Shown here in pieces: positions 1 to 4,211 of a DNA stretch of 6,585 nt. The DNA lies in assembly GCA_002714565.1 (NCBI GenBank), contig PAXU01000100.1, forward strand, positions 1 to 6,585, given 5' to 3'. The notes under the pieces are model-generated. The model saw only the letters and a program-made list of their open reading frames with translations. It made no database searches and was not told the DNA's origin. Source of the stretch: Rhodopirellula sp. (lineage in GTDB: Bacteria; Planctomycetota; Planctomycetia; Pirellulales; Pirellulaceae). Position numbers and translations under genes: made by a program. Each line of letters starts with the position of its first letter. Position 1 is the first letter of the stretch.

Positions 1-1394
1 TCGTTAGTCAAATACGGTCTCTCCTGGAATTCAGCGGATCGTCTGCCAAACGGCCTTCGTGGCCTGGTGAGCGGTACAATGCTGCTGACCTTGAGGTCTA
101 CATATCTCTCAACGGTTCTGCCGTGGGTTGTCTCCGGTTCGAAGTAGTCGAGGCGGAGCCAGTCTCCAACAGAGAGTTTGAGATCGTCAGCAAGCCATTG
201 ATTGATTACCACCTCATTGTCGCCCAGTACGGGCAATGGAGATTGGTTGTCTTCATTCACAAGCGGCCCCAGTACTGTCTGTGAATCAATCCCCGTTACG
301 ATCGAATACGGCACAAACTCCCCATCGTCTGCCACGGTTCGCTTTGCTTCAACAAGTCCTTCACTACCATCCTCGATATGTTGAGAGTCAGAGACTTTCA
401 TTAAGGCAGTGGATATGTAAGTAAATACTTGTTGAGGACTGTACTTTTCAAAAGCGCGTAACGCTACGCTGACAGAGTCATCATCGAGCATCATACGGTC
501 ACTGGAGAGACTGTAGTACTTGAGGACGACTGTGGATTCGGTTGCACCTGCCGGTTTGTATTGAATGGATACAGGATTAATCTCCAGACCGAGATCACTC
601 AACGTGGGTTTGAGCCATGACCGGAGTCGCTTACTTGCATCTTCATCTGGTGGATTATCTCCTTGCTTGGAGGACACTAGAATCGCGTTGCACTGATCGT
701 CTTGATCTAATTCATCTTGCAGCAGATCCAGACGAACATATGCGTTTCTTGATGTCGTCTGATTAGGCCGTAACGCAAATCTACCGAGACCCTTGTTTTG
801 GATAATTGCGGCGACTTTAAGATCTGGGATGCCTTCGACGCGATCCGTAGACTCTTCGGATCCCAGTGGACTGTCGGCATTAACTTGCAGTTCTTTAGGC
901 AGTCGTAGTGTGATAAGGTCTCCGACTTTTACGTTCAGATCAGCAGCCAGAGCTTGGTTGAGTATTACTTCACCATCGTTAAGTGCGACTGGTTGAGCAT
1001 TGAGTGAGTCGAGATTCCAAAACGCATCTGAAATACCCAACACCAGGATATTTGCGGCCCGAGCGACTTCTATGTCGTCTTGCCCGCCACGGGTTTCAAT
1101 CGTGCCTTGAGGAAACACAATTGCCGGTTCTGCTAATTTGTAATCTGATCCGAATTCAGGTTGCGATTGTAATTCCGTAACGAGCTTAGCTCTAAAGAAC
1201 CGGTCATTCACGAGTATTTCATCGATGTCACCGAGTCGATCGAGCGTCACGTGCCGTAAACTCGCACGCATTGAATCACCGATAAGCAGTGCGCCTGTAA
1301 GGACGGCTGTCGCTGCGGCTACACCTAAAGCCACCGCCAAGTTGATGCGCCAGTGGTGGATTAGACTTCCGATGATATACCGCTGATTGGTCAT
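1..1394 (-). CDS. Large FtsX/MacB-type ABC transporter permease, N-terminal 464 residues (runs off left edge)
   Basis: The minus-strand frame starts at the ATG at 1394-1392 and stays open to the window edge, so the C-terminus is missing. The start overlaps the stop of the upstream ATPase gene as ATGA, a classic coupling arrangement that supports this start. Seen: a short cytoplasmic N-terminus, one hydrophobic segment at about residues 17-39, then over 420 mainly hydrophilic residues with no second membrane segment. This fits the family layout of TM1, a large extracytoplasmic domain, then three further TM helices, which would lie outside the window. Within the domain, a MacB-periplasmic-core-like motif (EVILNQALAADLNVKVGD) at about 142-159 recurs as EVVINQWLADDLKLSVGD at about 394-411, suggesting an internal duplication. 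Inferred role: with the adjacent ATPase, mechanically driven extraction or transport of a lipid, lipoprotein or other envelope cargo, without carrying it through a membrane channel. The substrate cannot be told. Confidence 0.88.
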   Translation of the reverse strand, partial: MTNQRYIIGSLIHHWRINLAVALGVAAATAVLTGALLIGDSMRASLRHVTLDRLGDIDEILVNDRFFRAKLVTELQSQPEFGSDYKLAEPAIVFPQGTIETRGGQDDIEVARAANILVLGISDAFWNLDSLNAQPVALNDGEVILNQALAADLNVKVGDLITLRLPKELQVNADSPLGSEESTDRVEGIPDLKVAAIIQNKGLGRFALRPNQTTSRNAYVRLDLLQDELDQDDQCNAILVSSKQGDNPPDEDASKRLRSWLKPTLSDLGLEINPVSIQYKPAGATESTVVLKYYSLSSDRMMLDDDSVSVALRAFEKYSPQQVFTYISTALMKVSDSQHIEDGSEGLVEAKRTVADDGEFVPYSIVTGIDSQTVLGPLVNEDNQSPLPVLGDNEVVINQWLADDLKLSVGDWLRLDYFEPETTHGRTVERYVDLKVSSIVPLTRPRRPFGRRSAEFQERPYLTN

Positions 1395-2059
1395 ATCAGT
1401 TTGCCGTCATCAATCTCTGATTTGGAATCAAGCATGTCTGCAATTTCGCCGCTGTGAGTGACTACGACGAGCATCATGTTATCAGTGCGTTGGATATCCA
1501 AAAGAAGCTCAGCCACTTGTCGGGCATTTGTGCGGTCAAGATTCCCGGTTGGTTCGTCCGCGACGAGTAGTGAAGGGGAGAGGATAAGTGATCTGGCAAC
1601 TGCGACGCGTTCCCGTTCACCACCGGAAAGTTCTGATGGACGATGATGCAGTCGATCGCTCAGACCGACTCGTTCGAGAAGATTTAACGCTCGTTCTCGT
1701 AAATCAGACCCTGGCTTACCGTCGGCCAGAGCGGGAATCAGCACGTTTTCCAAAACGCTCATCTGTGGCAGCAGATGATGATCCTGAAAGATGAACCCAA
1801 TGTTGTTATTCCGATATGTAGCGAGTTCCTGATCGTCCAATTCAAACGGGTCATTGTCGTCGAGCGTAACGGTGCCGGAAGTTGGCCTGTCCAGTGTGCC
1901 CAGTATGTGTAGCAGTGTGCTCTTCCCGGAGCCACTTGGACCGACAATGGCCAGATTTGTGCCGGCGGTTAGTTCGAGTGAAATGCCTCTGAGGACCTTC
2001 AACGGCTCACCGCGTGTTGGGTACTCTTTATGCAGGTCGGATACGATTAACTTTGTCAT
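1391..2059 (-). CDS. LolD/MacB-type ABC transporter ATP-binding protein
   Basis: A complete 222-residue nucleotide-binding subunit, the usual size for LolD-family ATPases. Visible motifs in order: Walker A GPSGSGKST (40-48), Q-loop Gln92 in FIFQDHHLLP, signature LSGGERERVAVARS (144-157), Walker B LLVADEP (164-170) with catalytic Glu169, D-loop GNLD (172-175), and H-loop His202 in VVVTHS. All catalytic elements are intact. The QDHHLLP stretch and the AVARS signature flank are typical of the LolD/FtsE/MacB group. It should act as a cytoplasmic dimer driving the permease encoded next, with which it shares an ATGA overlap. The gene starts 18 bp after the stop of the prenyltransferase-like gene, so the three are probably one transcript. 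No SD is visible before the ATG at 2059. The lolD symbol is withheld because MacB-like or export functions are equally possible. Confidence 0.95.
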   Translation of the reverse strand: MTKLIVSDLHKEYPTRGEPLKVLRGISLELTAGTNLAIVGPSGSGKSTLLHILGTLDRPTSGTVTLDDNDPFELDDQELATYRNNNIGFIFQDHHLLPQMSVLENVLIPALADGKPGSDLRERALNLLERVGLSDRLHHRPSELSGGERERVAVARSLILSPSLLVADEPTGNLDRTNARQVAELLLDIQRTDNMMLVVVTHSGEIADMLDSKSEIDDGKLI

Positions 2060-2077
2060 TCGATTCTGTTGATATGG

Positions 2078-3007
2078 TTATTCGTGGTCAGCAAGTAGAG
2101 CAAGAACTCCAAGTCCGTAAAAAGTGTATTCTACGTCACAAACTTCATCCCATGCGGCTGCCATGAACCCGCCGTCACGATTTTGTAGGCTGTTTGTAAA
2201 TCGCCGTATCGAACGTTTATCGATGTTGTCACCCGCATCGAGGTCTTGAAGGGTTAACAGACCGGTAAACGTGCTAAGCAAGTCGGCGATTGGGATCCGC
2301 GTGTTTGCCCTGATGCCACCTTCATCGGTTTGCATTTGCAGTAGGAAGTGAGTTGTCTCATCACGAATGTCATCGGTTATTGCACCAAGCGATTTCAGAA
2401 CGCCTATTGCAGCGGCTGTCGGATTTGTTCCGGCTCGTTTGCCCGCCTTGATTTCAAGAAAGCCGCCCGACTCGGCCCGTTGGGATTCAATGAAATCAAT
2501 AAGCCCAGTTTGTGAAGGGATAGGCCTCTCAATTAGCTCGCGGCAAATTAACACGAGAAATGAATGATACGTGCTGCTTATGTTTCCTTCGGGTGCTTTA
2601 GCATAGCCACCGTCGTCACGACGCAGAGACTCAAGTGTGTTGGCGACATTATCCCGCCACGATTCACTTAAGTCTTCAAAGATGTCTATACCAGCCGACG
2701 TTTCCAGTAGTGCTGCGCCGTATATGAGAGATACAAAATCGATGATGGTTTCATGGCCAGTAAGGCGGTTCCGGAGGAACTCGGCTGAGCGTTCTGCCGG
2801 TTCACCATAGAGTTCGCCAAGGATTCCCAGGCTTCTCAAAGCAAATCCGGTGTAGTACAGATCGCTTTCTCCCTCACGTCCCGCAAATCCCCCGTCCTCG
2901 CGTTGTTTGTTTAGGAGGAATTTAGCGTGTCGTTTTCGTGTTGGTTCATCAAGAGCAGCGATCCCGATGGCCAGTCGAATTGTCAGGTCCTGGAGATAGG
3001 GATTCAT
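2078..3007 (-). CDS. Prenyltransferase/squalene-cyclase repeat protein, Rab geranylgeranyltransferase beta-like, without the zinc ligands
   Basis: A 309-residue soluble protein, close to the length of eukaryotic Rab geranylgeranyltransferase beta subunits, with no signal peptide or TM segment. Five repeats end in the family's Gly-Gly motif: QREDGGF (35-41), RRDDGGY (129-135), QRAESGGF (176-183), QTDEGGI (226-232) and QNRDGGF (275-281), each followed by a helix, as in alpha/alpha-toroid folds. Family knowledge: the protein prenyltransferase beta subunit binds zinc through a DxC motif and a later His. By eye, the Asp is kept (Asp242) but the Cys position is Leu244 and the His position is Tyr294. 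The DxDD motif of squalene-hopene cyclases is also absent. So it is probably a binding protein or a different enzyme, not a zinc-dependent protein prenyltransferase. It lies 64 bp after the thioesterase gene and 18 bp before the ABC ATPase gene. The start is the first ATG in frame, and its A is shared with an out-of-frame TAA. There is no SD. Confidence 0.88.
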   Translation of the reverse strand: MNPYLQDLTIRLAIGIAALDEPTRKRHAKFLLNKQREDGGFAGREGESDLYYTGFALRSLGILGELYGEPAERSAEFLRNRLTGHETIIDFVSLIYGAALLETSAGIDIFEDLSESWRDNVANTLESLRRDDGGYAKAPEGNISSTYHSFLVLICRELIERPIPSQTGLIDFIESQRAESGGFLEIKAGKRAGTNPTAAAIGVLKSLGAITDDIRDETTHFLLQMQTDEGGIRANTRIPIADLLSTFTGLLTLQDLDAGDNIDKRSIRRFTNSLQNRDGGFMAAAWDEVCDVEYTFYGLGVLALLADHE

Positions 3008-3071
3008 TAGCTGGCGTGTTGAATTGTTGCTGGAGGCTTTGCCACGACAACGTAGATGGTGAAAACAGGTG

Positions 3072-3497
3072 TTATTCTGCTTGTTGTACGAATGGTGCTA
3101 AATGTTGCTTGAGTTCATTACAGATATCGATCGATTTGGGTCCGTCAGCAGTGATTTCACAACAGACATTTGTCATGGTGCCTTGCGCGATTTGACTTCC
3201 GGCGTTGAAAAATGTGAATTCGTAAGTGATGCTTCGTGTACCGATTCTGGAAATACTTACTTGAATCTGAACTTCATCTTCGAACTTTGCTGTACCGGAA
3301 AAATCGCACTGCGAAGATACGCGTGGCCAACTGACTGTGGTTTCCTCAGAGGTAACAACCACGCTTGTACCCACATGCCGCAGAAGCGCATGTTCAGCTT
3401 CTTCCATCATCGTAAAGTAGACGGAGAAGTGCATGATTCCGGCAGCGTCGGTGTCACGGAATTGTACTAGTCGGGTGTACTGGAAGGATTCACTCAT
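3072..3497 (-). CDS. 4-hydroxybenzoyl-CoA thioesterase / YbgC-like hotdog acyl-CoA thioesterase
   Basis: A 141-residue single hotdog-domain protein, the normal length for the 4HBT/YbgC group. The N-terminal motif VQFRDTDAAGIMHFSVYF (11-28) matches the family's catalytic helix region (DTDxxGIvyh...Y). Asp17 aligns with the catalytic Asp of Pseudomonas 4-hydroxybenzoyl-CoA thioesterase and of YbgC, and Glu32-Glu33 fall on the central helix. The remaining strands are visible as the VSWP, DEVQIQVSI, SITYEFTFF and GSQIAQGTMTNVC segments. It should hydrolyse an acyl-CoA or acyl-ACP thioester in the cytoplasm; the acyl group cannot be predicted. The frame stays open upstream to 3746, but that extension runs back through the rpsR terminator into rpsR and shows no family resemblance, so the start is placed at the ATG at 3497. 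It is separated from rpsR by the terminator, so it must use readthrough or its own very compact promoter. No SD. Confidence 0.92.
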   Translation of the reverse strand: MSESFQYTRLVQFRDTDAAGIMHFSVYFTMMEEAEHALLRHVGTSVVVTSEETTVSWPRVSSQCDFSGTAKFEDEVQIQVSISRIGTRSITYEFTFFNAGSQIAQGTMTNVCCEITADGPKSIDICNELKQHLAPFVQQAE

Positions 3498-3501
3498 GGT
3501 T

Positions 3502-3513
3502 TCACTATAGTGA
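3502..3513. promoter_or_regulatory. 12-bp perfect palindrome just upstream of the thioesterase gene
   Basis: TCACTATAGTGA is its own reverse complement and ends 4 nt before the thioesterase ATG. On the minus strand it contains TATAGT, a plausible -10-like hexamer, but no -35-like box sits at a normal distance and the implied leader would be almost nil. One 12-bp palindrome is expected about once or twice by chance in a window of this size, so only its position makes it notable. Confidence 0.2.
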
Positions 3514-3535
3514 GCGATGGGGTGGATGAGTGCAT

Positions 3536-3577
3536 AAAAAAACCGGGGAGCGATTAGGTTGGATGAATCGGCCCCGG
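3536..3577 (-). terminator. Rho-independent terminator of rpsR
   Basis: On the minus strand an outer CCGGGG/CCCCGG stem (3577-3572 with 3548-3543) continues, past a small asymmetric bulge, into CGATT/AATCG pairing (3570-3566 with 3555-3551) around a 10-nt loop. Seven consecutive U residues (3542-3536) follow directly. It begins 41 nt after the rpsR stop, and its U-tract ends 38 nt before the thioesterase ATG. This separates ribosomal-protein transcription from the downstream run. A small extra stem TGAGC/GCTCA with a 5-nt loop sits at the rpsR stop codon (3621-3607). Confidence 0.9.
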
Positions 3578-3618
3578 CTTGAAAAGAGTAGGTTTTCTTA
3601 GCGGCTTGAGCGTTTGGC

Positions 3619-3891
3619 TCAGTCGCCTGTGTATGGCAGTAGTGCCATAAAACGAGCTCGCTTAATTGCCTGTGTGACAGCGTGTTGGCTGACCGCACCA
3701 CAACCCGTCTTTCGTCGACCAACAATTCTGCCGTGACGATTAACAAGCTTCTTTAGTGAGTCGACGTCTTTGTAATCCACGAACATCGGTCGTGGACGCT
3801 TGCCATCGACGAATAGTGGATCCTTCTTCTTTGTGCGTGTTCTTGCTTTGGACCGGGATCGACCCCGTCCACGTCCTCTGGGAGCTGGCAT
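3619..3891 (-). CDS. rpsR: Small ribosomal subunit protein bS18
   Basis: A 90-residue protein whose C-terminal two thirds follow the bS18 pattern: VDYKDVDSLKKLVNRHGRIV (38-57), RRKTGCG (59-65) and AIKRARFMALLPYTGD (75-90), compared with E. coli IDYKD...GKIVPSRITGT...AIKRARYLSLLPY. In the 30S platform it binds 16S rRNA together with bS6. It is longer than the 75-residue E. coli protein because of an Arg/Gly/Lys-rich N-terminal tail (5-23). Before the DYKDVD box, where some bacteria carry a CxxC zinc half-site, this protein reads RPRPMFV, so it is a zinc-free form; Cys64 is its only cysteine. The gene is not flanked by rpsF or rplI as in many bacteria. The sequence immediately before the ATG (AAAGAGAAATAAATT) has at best a weak SD, while a short upstream ORF with a strong one lies just upstream. 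A clear terminator follows the gene. Confidence 0.97.
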   Translation of the reverse strand: MPAPRGRGRGRSRSKARTRTKKKDPLFVDGKRPRPMFVDYKDVDSLKKLVNRHGRIVGRRKTGCGAVSQHAVTQAIKRARFMALLPYTGD

Positions 3892-3894
3892 AAT

Positions 3895-3945
3895 TTATTT
3901 CTCTTTGCATTTGCAGGTTTCGTTACCTCGCGTGTCATTCTTCAT
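3895..3945 (-). CDS. Possible 16-residue upstream ORF in the rpsR leader
   Basis: On the minus strand the strong SD GGGGAGG (3961-3955) is followed after 9 nt by an ATG (3945-3943) that opens MKNDTRGNETCKCKEK and stops at TAA (3897-3895). One ATT codon separates that stop from the rpsR ATG, and both are in the same frame. The SD is better than that of rpsR itself, so ribosomes could load here and reinitiate on rpsR. The start codon lies in the loop of the hairpin at 3928-3954. No family is recognised. It may only be a fortuitous ORF in a structured leader; conservation across relatives would decide. Confidence 0.35.
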   Translation of the reverse strand: MKNDTRGNETCKCKEK

Positions 3946-3954
3946 AACACGCGA
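3928..3954 (-). promoter_or_regulatory. Hairpin in the rpsR 5' leader
   Basis: TCGCGTGT (minus strand 3954-3947) pairs perfectly with ACACGCGA (3935-3928) around an 11-nt loop. The loop carries an ATG, and a GGGGAGG SD-like sequence abuts the 5' side of the stem. There is no U-tract, so it is not a terminator. It starts 36 nt upstream of the rpsR start codon, a position where autoregulatory leader structures of ribosomal protein genes are often found. The CCTCC runs further upstream (4017-4009) could pair with the GGAGG and give an alternative fold. I could not match it to the known S6:S18-binding leader motif. Confidence 0.5.
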
Positions 3955-4061
3955 CCTCCCCAAGGTGACTTCGACACCCCACGGACGTGCTCAAACAACC
4001 TGAACAACGGAGGAGGGAAAGATTCCAGTTTATGACAAAGAATCCACCCACGTAAGAGGGC

Positions 4062-4089
4062 ATTTAATCATGGACACCCACTTTTTCAA
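4062..4089 (-). promoter_or_regulatory. Weak candidate promoter for rpsR
   Basis: TTGAAA (4089-4084) and TTAAAT (4067-4062) are spaced 16 bp apart on the minus strand and match the sigma-70 hexamers only partly (TTGAAA 4/6, TTAAAT 4/6). They overlap the repeated 19-nt motif. A start near 4055 would give a leader of about 165 nt containing the hairpin and uORF. Confidence 0.25.
4064..4082 (-). repeat. Copy 1 of a shared 19-nt upstream motif (before rpsR)
   Basis: Minus-strand AGTGGGTGTCCATGATTAA, preceded by an A-run (AAAA, 4086-4083). It matches the copy at 6549-6567 in 17 of 19 positions and in orientation. It lies about 170 nt before the rpsR start. It could be a promoter element or a regulator binding site; nothing in the sequence distinguishes these. 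Confidence 0.45.
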
Positions 4090-4156
4090 TCTCACCTCAA
4101 ATGCATACACAGTCTATGATCTTGCGATGTAAGTCTGCGAATTCTATGCCTGTCTT

Positions 4157-4175
4157 AGATTGCGCAGCACAATCT
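4157..4175 (-). other. Hairpin downstream of the symporter gene
   Basis: On the minus strand AGATTGTG (4175-4168) pairs with CGCAATCT (4164-4157), with one G-U pair and a 3-nt CTG loop. It begins 36 nt after the symporter stop. No run of U follows, so it is a poor intrinsic terminator; it may be an mRNA 3' stabiliser. A second, wider 6-bp pairing (GTCTGC 4200-4195 with GCAGAC 4138-4133) could enclose it. Confidence 0.35.
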
Positions 4176-4211
4176 GCTCCTCTGGTTACAAAATGCAGAC
4201 GCTGGGTGAGG

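Larger units (their letters stand above)
3892..4211. other. Intergenic region between the symporter and rpsR genes
   Basis: These 320 bp hold no convincing ordinary gene on either strand. From right to left they contain the symporter 3' untranslated region with a hairpin but no U-tract terminator, the shared 19-nt motif (4064-4082), a weak promoter candidate, further GTGGGTG-type copies (4045-4051; GTGGGGTGTC at 3973-3982), pyrimidine-rich CCCTCCTCC (minus, 4017-4009), and the hairpin/uORF leader of rpsR. The rpsR promoter must lie here unless symporter transcription reads through. Confidence 0.7.

Noticed and set aside
202..996. Plus-strand ORFs antisense to the permease gene
   Set aside because: They lie opposite a continuous 464-codon minus-strand frame with clear permease features; no SD or family resemblance.
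2078..3007. Assignment as squalene-hopene cyclase
   Set aside because: Half the usual length, no DxDD catalytic motif, and the repeat layout fits protein prenyltransferase beta subunits better.
3498..3746. 83-residue upstream extension of the thioesterase frame
   Set aside because: It reads through the rpsR terminator and overlaps rpsR in another frame; the hotdog domain starts properly at the ATG at 3497.
4009..4055. Plus-strand GGAGGAGGG followed by an ATG at 4032
   Set aside because: The spacing (14 nt) is too long and the frame stops after 7 codons; the sequence is better explained as the pyrimidine run of the rpsR leader on the minus strand.
4070..4132. Plus-strand 20-codon ORF beginning MDTHFFNL
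   Set aside because: No SD, no recognisable family, and it overlaps the shared motif, which better explains the sequence.
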